Notes under the pieces: model-generated | Told to the model about the DNA's origin: nothing | What the model saw: only the letters and a program-made list of their open reading frames with translations | The model's database searches: none | Position numbers and translations under genes: made by a program | Shown here: piece by piece, positions 42,898 through 51,482 of the stretch | Numbering within the stretch: the stretch's first letter is position 1 | Layout of the letters: each line of letters begins with the position of its first letter | Assembly (NCBI GenBank): GCA_041398565.1 | Contig: JAWKUN010000004.1 | Span: 62,001-126,000, forward strand | Source: DATGPD01 sp041398565 | GTDB lineage: Bacteria > Planctomycetota > UBA1135 > UBA2386 | Direction: 5' to 3' | Length of the DNA stretch: 64,000 bases

Positions 42898-45800
42898 TCA
42901 GCGCGGTGCCTTGTCTTCGGTGACGTGTCCTTCCTTGGCGCGGCGCGTCCAGGGCGAGTCAGGGAAGCGCTGCGCCAGCTCGGCGAAGAAGCGCTCCGCC
43001 TTCTGCGCCTGGCCGAGTTCGCGGTAGCAGCATCCGGCCTCGTACAGGCCGCGCTGCACCCACTCGGCGTGCCCGTACAGGATCGACAGTTTGACGAAGG
43101 CATCGACCGCGCCCTCGAGGTCGCCGCCGCCGCGTCGGGCCTCGCCGAGCCGGAACTGGGCCTCGGCGGCCAGCTCGGTCTCGGTGAGCTCGGTGACGCG
43201 TTGGAAGGCCGCCTGCGCCGCCTTCCACTCCGAGCGCGCCGCGCGGGCTCGTCCCAGCCAGAGTTGAGCGCGGGCGCGCTGCAAGACCTCACCGGCCGTC
43301 GCCTCGTCGCGACGCAGGAACTCCTCGAGCCAAGCGACGGCGTCGCCGGGGCGCTCGGCGCACACCGCGGCCTCCCCCCCGCGCACGCGGGCTGCTTGCG
43401 CGCGCTCGTGGTCGGGCAGCGCTTGCAGCGCGCCGGCGAAGCGGCGGGCGGCCTCCGTCTGGTCGCCGGCGCGCTGGCTGGCTTCGCCGACGAGGAAGGT
43501 CGCGTCGTCGGCGAAGGTGCCGGTGAGCTTCTCGTCGAGGATCTGGGCGAAGGTCGTCTGGGCGCGTGCCGGCTGGGTCTCGAGGTCGGCGAACGCCGCG
43601 CGGTACAGCGCGCGTGCGCGGTGCTTGCCGCGCACGCCGAGCAGCAGCGGCCGCGCTGCCTCCGTGTTCCCTTCGCCGAGCAGCGCCTCGCCCAGGTGCA
43701 ACGCGCTCTCGCCAGCCAGCTCCTCGTCCTTGGTCGTGCGCAGGACGTCGGCGAAGGCGGCGAGTGCCGCCTTCTCGTCGCCGGACTTGCGGCATGCCCA
43801 CGCCAGTTCGTAGGCGGTGCGGTCCGGGTTCGGCCCGCCGCCGTCGCCGGCCAAGGCTGCCAGCACCTGGCGCGCTTCGCCAGGGTGATCGGCGCGCAGG
43901 AGCGACAGACCTTGCGCATAGCGCATCGAGGCCACCCGCGCGTCACCCTTGCACTCGGCGACGAAGCGCGCCGCCGTCGCCGCCGCCTCGTCGTGCTTGC
44001 CGGTGCGCTGCAACACGGCGCAACGCAGCTGCAAGGCGTCGGGCAGGCGCTCGCCGAGGCCCGGATGGATCAAGGCGCGGTCGACCAGACGCAGACACTT
44101 CTCGTCGTCGCCCAGCTCGAAGGCGCACCAGGCCGCGCCCTCCAACGAGCGCGCCGCGACCCCATCCTCGCCGGTGATCAGATCCTCGTACGCGGTGGCC
44201 GCGCCGGTGAAGTCGCTCTTCTTGAACATGAGCTCCGCCACCTCGAGTCGGTCCTGACGACTGCGCTCTGGCGCACCTTCGGCGGCGGCGGCGGCGCTCA
44301 GGCGGCTCGCCGCTGCCACCAGGTCGCCGGTCGCCTGCAGGCTGCGGCTGGCGACGCGCTCGGTGCGCGCCAGGAACTGCCCGGCGGGATAGCGCACCTT
44401 GTAGCGATCCGCCGCCTCCAACGCTCGCTCGGTCTGACCACCCTCGAGAGCCGCCAGCGCCAGCATCGACAGCGCCTCTTCGGCGTGCGCCGCATCCTTG
44501 TCCGCGCACGCCTGGGCGAAGACGTCGGCTGCCTCGGTCTGGCGACCCTGAAGGTAGACGCTCCAGGCGCGCTTGAACCGCGCATCGGTGGCGAACGGGC
44601 CGCCGTCGCCTTCGAGAGGACGGTAGGCCGCCTCCGCCTCGGCGTAGCGCTGGGCGGCGAACAAGTTCTCCGCCACAGCGAGCTGCGCGTGCACGCGCAG
44701 GCGGTGGTCGCCGTGCTCCTGCAAGAAGTGTTGCGCCAGGCGCAGCGACTCCTCGTAGGCGCCGAGACGATGCGACGCCAGACACATGCCGTACAGCGCC
44801 TCTCCGGCGACCGCGCTGTCCGGCTCGCACTTGCCAGCCTGGTCGTAGGCCTGCAGCGCCGCGTTCCAGTCGCTCTTCGCCGCCAGCGATGCACCGATGG
44901 CCACCAGGATGCGGGCGCGTGCGGTGGGCGCTGCTGCCGGCAGAGCGCTTTGCAGCGAGGCCAGGGCAGCGTCGTGCTCGCCAGCCGCAGCCGCCGCCAG
45001 ACCGACGATTTCGGCCGCCTCGGCGCGCAGCCCGGCGTCGGTGCCGTCGCGAGTGAGGTCGGTCAGAGTGGCGCGCGCCTGGGCGTGTTCGCCGTCTTGC
45101 TGCTGCAAGCGCCCGACCTCGAGGCGCGCCTTGCCCACGAGGGGTGAGGCGGGGTAGGCCTCCGAGACGTGGGCGAAGCGTGTGCGCGCCGCACCCCGGT
45201 CACCGAGCTGCAAGGTGGCCCAGGCGGCACCGAGCGCGGCGTCGTCCTGGAACTCGCCGGCCATCGCCTCGCTGGCCTGGAAGGCCTGCAGGGCCGACTC
45301 GAAACGGCCGCCTCGGTAGGCCGCGTCGCCTGCCAGGTACCAGCACTCGGCGCACGCCGCGTGAGCGGGATGCCCCTCCGCTGCCGCGCGGAACGCCGTT
45401 TCGGCTGCCTCGAACTCGCCGAGTCGCACCAGCGCGAAGCCGGCCTGGTAGCGCGCGGGTACGGCGTGCCCACCCTTCTCGTCGGTGTCCGCCTCCGCCG
45501 CGGCGAGGAAGGCTCGGGCCGCCTCGGCGTCGTGCTGGTCGTCGCGAAGACACTCGCCCTGGAGGAAGTAGGCGGCCGCGCGCAGGTAGTGCTGACCGTC
45601 GGTCTCCGCCAAGAGTTCGCTCACCGCGCGATGCGCGTCGGCGTGACGACCGGTCCGATGCAGGGCTTCAGCCAGCCGATACTGTGCCTCGGCCCGCAGC
45701 TTGAACTGTGCGCCACCCAGTCGCAGCGCCTTCTGTAACGGTGTCACCGCCGCCGCCACGTCGCCGAGCTCGAGTCGGCACGTAGCCAAGCGGTAGTTCG

Positions 45801-45999
45801 CCTCCGCGGCCAGAGCATGGTCCGGGTGCGCGCGCAGGAACTCCTCGAACCGACGGGCGGCCTCGTCGTGCAGCTCCCGTTGCAGGAGTCCGATGCCGAC
45901 CTGGAAGGTCTCTGCTTCCCGATCGGCTTGTGCGGCCAGGCCACCGGCGAGCAGGGGCAAGAGGAACGACGAGCGAGTGGCTTGGGCGAGAAGGCGCAA
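42898..45999 (-). CDS. Secreted tetratricopeptide-repeat protein (CpoB/YbgF-like by position)
   Basis: The 1033-residue protein starts with a signal peptide (SSFLLPLLAGGLAAQ). Nearly all the rest is TPR-type helical repeats, for example DEAARRFEEFLRAHPDHALAA, YASAYYFLQGE-like AAAYFLQGECLRDDQHDAEA, and AQKAERFFAELAQRFPDSPW at the C-terminus. The last repeats resemble YbgF/CpoB and BamD. It is far longer than CpoB (about 260 residues). The start is TTG at 45999, backed by a strong GGAGGA Shine-Dalgarno sequence 4 nt upstream and by the signal peptide that begins right there. It is the first gene of the Tol-like operon and may bind the toroid or linker of the fusion protein in the periplasm. Confidence 0.9.
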   Translation of the reverse strand: MRLLAQATRSSFLLPLLAGGLAAQADREAETFQVGIGLLQRELHDEAARRFEEFLRAHPDHALAAEANYRLATCRLELGDVAAAVTPLQKALRLGGAQFKLRAEAQYRLAEALHRTGRHADAHRAVSELLAETDGQHYLRAAAYFLQGECLRDDQHDAEAARAFLAAAEADTDEKGGHAVPARYQAGFALVRLGEFEAAETAFRAAAEGHPAHAACAECWYLAGDAAYRGGRFESALQAFQASEAMAGEFQDDAALGAAWATLQLGDRGAARTRFAHVSEAYPASPLVGKARLEVGRLQQQDGEHAQARATLTDLTRDGTDAGLRAEAAEIVGLAAAAAGEHDAALASLQSALPAAAPTARARILVAIGASLAAKSDWNAALQAYDQAGKCEPDSAVAGEALYGMCLASHRLGAYEESLRLAQHFLQEHGDHRLRVHAQLAVAENLFAAQRYAEAEAAYRPLEGDGGPFATDARFKRAWSVYLQGRQTEAADVFAQACADKDAAHAEEALSMLALAALEGGQTERALEAADRYKVRYPAGQFLARTERVASRSLQATGDLVAAASRLSAAAAAEGAPERSRQDRLEVAELMFKKSDFTGAATAYEDLITGEDGVAARSLEGAAWCAFELGDDEKCLRLVDRALIHPGLGERLPDALQLRCAVLQRTGKHDEAAATAARFVAECKGDARVASMRYAQGLSLLRADHPGEARQVLAALAGDGGGPNPDRTAYELAWACRKSGDEKAALAAFADVLRTTKDEELAGESALHLGEALLGEGNTEAARPLLLGVRGKHRARALYRAAFADLETQPARAQTTFAQILDEKLTGTFADDATFLVGEASQRAGDQTEAARRFAGALQALPDHERAQAARVRGGEAAVCAERPGDAVAWLEEFLRRDEATAGEVLQRARAQLWLGRARAARSEWKAAQAAFQRVTELTETELAAEAQFRLGEARRGGGDLEGAVDAFVKLSILYGHAEWVQRGLYEAGCCYRELGQAQKAERFFAELAQRFPDSPWTRRAKEGHVTEDKAPR

Positions 46000-46003
46000 C
46001 GGG

Positions 46004-46032
46004 TCCTCCGGTACGGACGAGTCGGGACGATA
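46004..46032 (-). promoter_or_regulatory. Promoter and ribosome-binding site of the Tol-like operon
   Basis: GGAGGA (46009 to 46004, minus strand) precedes the TTG start at 45999 by 4 nt and decides that start. A TATCGT hexamer (46032 to 46027), the same as at cutC, would give a leader of about 20 nt. A CATAAT about 20 nt further upstream (46048-46053) is an alternative -10. Confidence 0.5.
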
Positions 46033-46193
46033 CGTGGCTGCGTGCGATTATGGCCGGGTGCTTGGCCACGACTAGCGCATGCGGGCGCGTCATGCATACC
46101 CGACGCACGAACCCCGCCGTGGCTCTCCGCGTGGGGACGGTGCGAGCGAACTTGTGGACAACGACCCATGGTCGAGCGCATCGCATTGCACCG

Positions 46194-46337
46194 GCCGATT
46201 TCCCGACGCCGCGGGTTCGGGCCGCTGCTCGTCGGAACTGGGGTTCGAATCGAGGGGGCCGAGCCGGAGCGCTCACATCATTCGTATGCGGCCACGTCGC
46301 GCTGTGTCCGCCGATTTCCGAGCGACGCCGCGGGTTC
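46194..46337. repeat. Pair of short direct repeats in the 439-bp gap before egtD
   Basis: GCCGATTTCC plus GACGCCGCGGGTTC occur at 46194-46218 and again at 46310-46337, with 1 and 4 bases between the two parts. The second copy can form a hairpin GACGCCG...CGGCGTC (46324-46347). The rest of 46000-46438 holds the operon promoter above, a TACTCT hexamer at 46411-46416 ahead of egtD, and otherwise nothing I recognise. Confidence 0.6.
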
Positions 46338-46438
46338 CTTCGGCGTCGCGGCCTGCCTCCGGTGGGCCAGAAACGACATCATCTCCGTGCGGTCCCGGCG
46401 TGTCTCACGATACTCTCCGGCTGCCTCTCTTCTGTCCT

Positions 46439-47434
46439 GTGTCGGATCCGATCCCTACCGATCGTCTCGGCTCGACCGTCCTGCGCGCTCCCGAACGCGA
46501 ACGTGCAGGGTCGATCGCCGAGGCCGTGCGTGCTGGTCTCAGCGCCGTCCCCAAGCGCCTGCCACCGGTGCTCTTCTACGACCACGTGGGTTCGCAGCTC
46601 TTCGAGCAGATCTGCCTCCTGCCCGAGTACTACGTAACCCGCACCGAGCGTCGCATCCTGCAGCGCAACGCGTCCACGGTCGCGACGTGCTTGCCGCAAG
46701 ACCTCTGCCTGATCGAGCTCGGCTGCGGCAGCGCCGAGAAGACGGAAATCTTGCTGCGAGCCCTGGTGGAGGCCGGACACCGCACGCGCTACCTCGCGTG
46801 CGACGTGTCCGAGCCAGCCCTGATGCGAACCGTCGCGCGCCTGCGCGCGCACCTACCGACCCTGGACGTGGTACCGATCCTGGGCGACTTCGAGTTCGCG
46901 ATCGCGCATGCCAAGCGCCTGGCACACGGCGAGTGCGTGTGGGTGTTCCTGGGCAGCAGCCTCGGCAACTTCCAACCCGACAGCGCCGTCCGATTCCTCG
47001 CCACGCTGCGCGCGACCGACCCCGTCGGCCTCATTCTCGGGATCGACATGGTCAAGCCGGCGCGCATCCTGCACGCCGCCTACGACGATGCTGCCGGAGT
47101 GACCGCCGCGTTCAACCGCAACGTGTTGACCCGCATCAACCGCGAGCTGGACGCCGACTTCGTGCCGCACCTCTTCACCCACTGCGCGCTCTACCGCCCC
47201 GAGCACCAGAGAATCGAAATGCATCTCGTGAGCCAGGCGGACCAGACGGTGCGCGTGAACCGCCTGCAGCGCTCCTTCGACTTCGCGCGCGGCGAGACCA
47301 TCCACACCGAGAACTCACGCAAGTACACCGACCAAGATTTGCGACGTCTCGCCGCGGCCGCCGGGTTCGCACCACGCGAGCGCTGGGCCGACGACGACGG
47401 CTGGTTCTCGGTGTGCCTCTGGACGTCTCACTGA
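46439..47434 (+). CDS. egtD: EgtD-like histidine-specific SAM methyltransferase
   Basis: The 331-residue protein matches the EgtD family (DUF2260). It contains FYDHVGSQLFEQICLLPEYY (the family's substrate-binding start), the SAM motif IELGCGSAEKTEILLRAL, FLGSSLGNFQPDSA and the C-terminal IHTENSRKYTDQDL. EgtD makes hercynine (trimethyl-histidine), the first step to ergothioneine. No egtB-like sulfoxide synthase or other ergothioneine gene is near, so the product may be hercynine itself or the partner lies elsewhere. The GTG at 46439 is the most plausible start and gives a normal length. An in-frame ATG at 46079 would add 120 low-complexity residues. A TACTCT hexamer ends 22 nt upstream. Confidence 0.88.
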   Translation: MSDPIPTDRLGSTVLRAPERERAGSIAEAVRAGLSAVPKRLPPVLFYDHVGSQLFEQICLLPEYYVTRTERRILQRNASTVATCLPQDLCLIELGCGSAEKTEILLRALVEAGHRTRYLACDVSEPALMRTVARLRAHLPTLDVVPILGDFEFAIAHAKRLAHGECVWVFLGSSLGNFQPDSAVRFLATLRATDPVGLILGIDMVKPARILHAAYDDAAGVTAAFNRNVLTRINRELDADFVPHLFTHCALYRPEHQRIEMHLVSQADQTVRVNRLQRSFDFARGETIHTENSRKYTDQDLRRLAAAAGFAPRERWADDDGWFSVCLWTSH

Positions 47435-47447
47435 GCCGCGGCCCGAG

Positions 47448-47475
47448 ACGGCCCAACCAGAACGGCCCAACCAGA
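47448..47475. repeat. Tandem 14-bp repeat between egtD and ppk
   Basis: ACGGCCCAACCAGA is repeated exactly at 47448-47461 and 47462-47475, and a degenerate third unit (ACGGTCAAGGTCAGA) follows. It lies between convergent genes. Further on, GGTCAGCTTCG-like units continue the degenerate array to about 47520. Confidence 0.8.
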
Positions 47476-47566
47476 ACGGTCAAGGTCAGAGCGGTCCAGT
47501 CAGCTTCGACGGTCAGCTTCGTCGGCGGAGGCCCTCACGGGCCGCAACGATCCCGTGGCGCGGCCG

Positions 47567-49720
47567 TCACGCCTGGGTGCCGGTCCGGCGCGTCCGGCGC
47601 GCGGCCAGGCGCGGCCGCGCGATCTCGAGAGGCTCGCTCTTGGCGGGCGGGGCTGGCACCGGAGCGTCGGCCAACTGCTCGATCAGCGCCTGCTGCGCTG
47701 CGCGGGCGCGGCCCTTGCCCGGGCGCGCCCGCTTGTAGGTGCCATCGCTCTGCAGCAGCCACGCCTGCGTGTTGTCGCTCAGGGGCAGGTCGATGCCCTC
47801 CTCGACGATGCGAGCCTTCATGCGCTCGTCGGTGATGGGAAACGCCACTTCGACGCGGTGCATCATGTTGCGCTCCATCCAGTCGGCGCTGGCCAGGAAC
47901 ACCAGGTCCTGGCCGCCGGCGTGGAACTGGAACACGCGGGAGTGCTCGAGGAAGCGACCGACGATCGAGCGCACGCGGATGCGATCGGACACGCCCGGAA
48001 CCTGCGGCCGCAGGCGACAGATGCCGCGGACGATCAGGTCGATCTCGACGCCGGCCTGCGAAGCACGGTAGAGGGCGTGCACCAGCTTCGGCTCGGTGAG
48101 CGCGTTCATCTTGCAACGGATCGACGCCGGACGCCCGGCCAGGGCGGCCTGTCGCTCTCTTTCGATCATCTCCAGCAGGCGGACGTGCAGGGTGAAGGGA
48201 GCCTGCAGCATCTGGCGTAGCCGCGCGGCCTTGCCCAGGCCGGTGAGCTGCTGGAACAAGCGGTGCACGTCCTCGGCCAGGTCGACATCGCACGTCAGCA
48301 GGCCGAAGTCGGTGTAGGCGCGGGCGGTGCCTGCGTGGTAGTTGCCGGTGCTGAGATGCGCGTAGCGCCGCAGACGCCGTCCCTCGCGGCGCAACACCAG
48401 CAGCATCTTGCAGTGGGTCTTGTAGCCGACGATTCCGTACACGACGTTCGCCCCCGCTTCTTGCAAGCGGGTGGCCAGGTCGATGTTCCGCTCTTCGTCG
48501 AAGCGCGCGCGCAGCTCGACCACGGCCGTCACCTCCTTGCCGGCACGCGCCGCCGCCAGCAGGCCTTGCACGATCGCGCCCTGGCCGTCGGTCCGGTAGA
48601 GGGTCTGCTTGATGGCCAGCACCTGCGGGTCGCTGGCCGCTTGTTGCAGCAGCTCCACCACCGGCGCGAACGATTCGTAGGGCTGGTGCAGCAGCACGTC
48701 GCCGCGTCGCAGCACGGCGAACAGGTCTCGGTTGCGCAAGCGACGGCGCACACCGGGCACGAACGGCGCGAACTTCAGGTCAGGGCGGTCGACGAGGTCG
48801 TACAGCGCCGCGAGCCGGGTCAGGTTGACCGGGCCGTGCACGCGGTAGAGGTCCTCGTCCGCCAAATCGAGCGCTTCGAGCAGAGTGTTGGCGGCGTCCT
48901 CGCTGCAGGTGTTCGCCACCTCGAGGCGCACGGCTTCCCCGTAGCGCCGATTGGTCAGCTCGCCGGCCACGGCTTGCAGCAGGTCCTCCACCTCTTCTTC
49001 GTTGACCCAGAGGTCGCTGTTGCGCGTCACCCGGAACTGGTAGCAGCCCTGGACGTCCATGCCCAGGAACAGCTCGTCGATGAACGCGTGCACGATCGAC
49101 GACAGCATGGTGAAGCGATGGCCCTCGCCTTCGTGCGGAATCGGCACGATGCGCGGCAGCGCCCGCGGCACCTGCAGAACGGCCAGGCCGCTCGCGCGTC
49201 CGTAGGCGTCGTGCCCGGCCACCGACACGATGAAGCTCAAGCCCTTGTTGAGCACCACGGGAAACGGGTGCGCCGGGTCGAGGGCCATCGGCGTCAACAG
49301 CGGCAGCACCTCGTTGGTGAAGAAGCGGCGCGCCCACTGCTCCTGCGTGCGGGACCACTCGCCGCGCGGGACCACCTCGATGTCGGCCTCGCCGAGCTGC
49401 GGCAGCAAGACTTCGTTCAGGATGCGGTACTGCTCGGCGACCACGCGGTGCGCCTCGAGCGAGATGCGTTGCAGCTGTTCGCGCGGTCCGAGGCCGTCGG
49501 GGCCCGCCTGGCGGATGTCGAAAGCCACTTGCTGGCGCAGGCCGGCCACGCGGATCTCGAAGAACTCGTCGAGGATGGCGCTGGTGATGGTGAGGAAGCG
49601 CAGCCGTTCCAACAACGGCGTCTCCGGGTGCAGCGCCTGATCGAGCACGCGCCACACGAACTGGAGCTGGCTCAACTCGCGGTTGAAGTAGAGGCGCGGG
49701 TCGTCGAGGCGGTCGGACAC
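47567..49720 (-). CDS. ppk: Polyphosphate kinase 1
   Basis: The 717-residue protein is a full-length PPK1, which polymerises phosphate from ATP. The N-domain starts at YFNRELSQLQFVWRVL. The catalytic D-domain has YKTHCKMLLVL with the phosphorylated histidine, HLSTGNYH, and the second essential His region in WMERNMMHRVEV. The last 45 residues are a basic Ala/Pro/Arg-rich tail. The GTG at 49720 is the best start (VSDRLDDPRLYFNREL); upstream codons are Pro/Arg-rich. A TACCTT hexamer ends 11 nt before it, with no Shine-Dalgarno sequence. The 178-bp region upstream, to 49899, holds nothing else recognised. Confidence 0.97.
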   Translation of the reverse strand: MSDRLDDPRLYFNRELSQLQFVWRVLDQALHPETPLLERLRFLTITSAILDEFFEIRVAGLRQQVAFDIRQAGPDGLGPREQLQRISLEAHRVVAEQYRILNEVLLPQLGEADIEVVPRGEWSRTQEQWARRFFTNEVLPLLTPMALDPAHPFPVVLNKGLSFIVSVAGHDAYGRASGLAVLQVPRALPRIVPIPHEGEGHRFTMLSSIVHAFIDELFLGMDVQGCYQFRVTRNSDLWVNEEEVEDLLQAVAGELTNRRYGEAVRLEVANTCSEDAANTLLEALDLADEDLYRVHGPVNLTRLAALYDLVDRPDLKFAPFVPGVRRRLRNRDLFAVLRRGDVLLHQPYESFAPVVELLQQAASDPQVLAIKQTLYRTDGQGAIVQGLLAAARAGKEVTAVVELRARFDEERNIDLATRLQEAGANVVYGIVGYKTHCKMLLVLRREGRRLRRYAHLSTGNYHAGTARAYTDFGLLTCDVDLAEDVHRLFQQLTGLGKAARLRQMLQAPFTLHVRLLEMIERERQAALAGRPASIRCKMNALTEPKLVHALYRASQAGVEIDLIVRGICRLRPQVPGVSDRIRVRSIVGRFLEHSRVFQFHAGGQDLVFLASADWMERNMMHRVEVAFPITDERMKARIVEEGIDLPLSDNTQAWLLQSDGTYKRARPGKGRARAAQQALIEQLADAPVPAPPAKSEPLEIARPRLAARRTRRTGTQA

Positions 49721-49731
49721 GGCAGGGCTGG

Positions 49732-49737
49732 AAGGTA
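49732..49737 (-). promoter_or_regulatory. Candidate -10 element of ppk
   Basis: TACCTT on the minus strand lies 11 nt before the GTG start, matching the TANNNT spacing seen upstream of thrS. Confidence 0.3.
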
Positions 49738-49898
49738 GCGCACCGGACCGTTCGGGTCGCCAACGACTCGGGAGCTCGACGGCAAATCGAACCGGCTCTC
49801 GTGCGCGGCGCGCGCGCCGCCCGGAACCCGGCGCCGGGCCCCGCCCGTGGAGATCGAGGCCGCTCGCGTCACGCGCCGCACAACCGCCGGTCCGAGGC

Positions 49899-51482
49899 TC
49901 AGGGACGACGCTGCAGGAAGTGCAGGAACAGGCCGCCGCCCAAGCTGACCACCCTTGGCTCGTAGTGCTCTTCCAACTCGCGGACGTACACGTCGCCTTC
50001 GCGCGCCTCGACCGCCGGATGGCGGATGCGCACGAACTCCGGATGACCGAGCGGCAGGGCCCGGTCGAGAACCCGCACGTTGCCGAGCAGCAGGTAGGTC
50101 GGCTGGCGCGAGAGGACGTACTTGCCGTCGTGCTTCTCGTGTCCGGCCCACCCTTGGCCCAGCGCCAACGGAACCCGGGCGATGTGGCGGTCGGTGAGCC
50201 CCAGCATGTCGATGAGCGGCAGACCGCTGTAGTAGCCGACCGCGCCGATCGGGACGCAAGCGACCGAAGCGCCGGGGGCAGCGTTGCGCCGCAGCCAGCG
50301 CCCGGCGGCCGTCCACGCTTCGAGCTCGAAGTCCCGCTGTCCGCGGTAGCGAAGGTACTGCTCCGAGTCGGGCCCAGGACAGGCCCCTCCCCATGCCGCC
50401 AGGCCCACGGCGAGCAGCCATGGCAGCACACGCCGCGGCGTGACCGATCCGCCCGGCGGTCCCAGGCGCGCCACTCCGTCGGCGACGGCCATGCCGCACA
50501 GCGCGCTCCACAGCGGCACGGCCGGCACCAGGAAGCGGTACATGGGAAGCCCGTCACCACCCTCGAGCACGGTGCAGCCGACCAAGCCCGCGAGCGTGAC
50601 GGCGACGATCCACCACGTGGCGTCCCGGCGCCAGCAGGCGGCGAGGAGCGGCGCCAGGAGCAGGGGCGTGCCACCGGCGTCGCGGGCGTAGTCGGCGAGG
50701 TAGGTCAGCCCGCGGCCGACGAGGTCGACGGACAACGCCCCCATCTTCGCGTGGTAGGTGTTCGGCAGCCACTCGCCGTAGTAGGAGCGGCGCACCAGGA
50801 GGAGGACTCCGAGCGACAGGACGAGCAGGCTCCAAGCGGGCAAGGTCCGGCGCAGCCGCGCCGCGCCGACGAAGAAGCTGGCGGTCGCCAGGAACACCGT
50901 CGCGGCAAGAGCACCCTCGGGACGCGCCCACACCAAGAGCCCGGCCGCCGTCCCCGCCGCCCATGCCGATCCGCCGCGGATCAGCCGGTCCCCGGTCGCG
51001 ACCGCGGCCAGCGACAAGGCCGCGAACACCGGTGCGTCGAGGCCGGCGAGCGCCCAGCACGCCACGGGTGCACTCGTCGCGATCAGAGCGGGCGCGGTCA
51101 GGGCTCCCCAAGGACTTCCGCCGGCGCCCCAGACGACCCGCCAGGCGAGCAGCATGCAGGCGAGGGTTGCCAGCATGCTCAGCCCGCGCGCCGCCGTCAG
51201 CAGGTCGACGCCGAGCGAGCCCAGCCCCGCCAGCATCAGCACGCTGGCGAACGAGGAGAAGCCCTCCACCCGCTCGCCGACGTTGAAGACCAGGCCGTGT
51301 CCTTCCAGCAAGTTGCGCGCGTAGCGGAGCGCGATGAAGGTGTCGTCCGACACGAAGTCGTAGCTGCGCGCGTGCAGCCAAGCACCCACCATGAGCAAGG
51401 CCGCGACGCCGACACCGCCGACGACGATCCTCGGCCGAGACCGGGCCTCGCTCGCCCGGTCGACCGCGGCCGGACCGGTCAT
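49899..51482 (-). CDS. GT-C-type membrane glycosyltransferase-like protein
   Basis: The 527-residue protein has around eleven membrane helices. The first periplasmic loop reads YDFVSDDTFIALRYARNLLEG and then GERVEGFSSF, like the acidic loops of GT-C enzymes such as the AftB/ArnT group, which use polyprenyl-phosphate sugars. The C-terminal 150 residues are soluble and may be extracytoplasmic (RWLRRNAAPGASVACVPIGA, LPLIDMLGLTDRHIA). Its ATG overlaps the DUF1501 stop by 4 bp (ATGA), so it is translationally coupled as the last gene of a three-gene operon. Its acceptor is unknown; glycosylation of an exported partner is only a guess. Confidence 0.78.
   Translation of the reverse strand: MTGPAAVDRASEARSRPRIVVGGVGVAALLMVGAWLHARSYDFVSDDTFIALRYARNLLEGHGLVFNVGERVEGFSSFASVLMLAGLGSLGVDLLTAARGLSMLATLACMLLAWRVVWGAGGSPWGALTAPALIATSAPVACWALAGLDAPVFAALSLAAVATGDRLIRGGSAWAAGTAAGLLVWARPEGALAATVFLATASFFVGAARLRRTLPAWSLLVLSLGVLLLVRRSYYGEWLPNTYHAKMGALSVDLVGRGLTYLADYARDAGGTPLLLAPLLAACWRRDATWWIVAVTLAGLVGCTVLEGGDGLPMYRFLVPAVPLWSALCGMAVADGVARLGPPGGSVTPRRVLPWLLAVGLAAWGGACPGPDSEQYLRYRGQRDFELEAWTAAGRWLRRNAAPGASVACVPIGAVGYYSGLPLIDMLGLTDRHIARVPLALGQGWAGHEKHDGKYVLSRQPTYLLLGNVRVLDRALPLGHPEFVRIRHPAVEAREGDVYVRELEEHYEPRVVSLGGGLFLHFLQRRP

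Noticed and set aside
46153..46161. TGTGGACAA, a DnaA-box variant on the reverse strand
   Set aside because: It is a single box with no AT-rich stretch or dnaA/dnaN nearby, so an origin is not supported.
46242..46251. GGTTCGAATC, the T-arm consensus of a tRNA
   Set aside because: The bases on either side do not form a five-base-pair stem and no anticodon or acceptor arm can be drawn on either strand.
46079..46438. An N-terminal extension of EgtD from the ATG at 46079
   Set aside because: The 120 extra residues are low-complexity and unlike any EgtD; the region also holds direct repeats and likely promoters.
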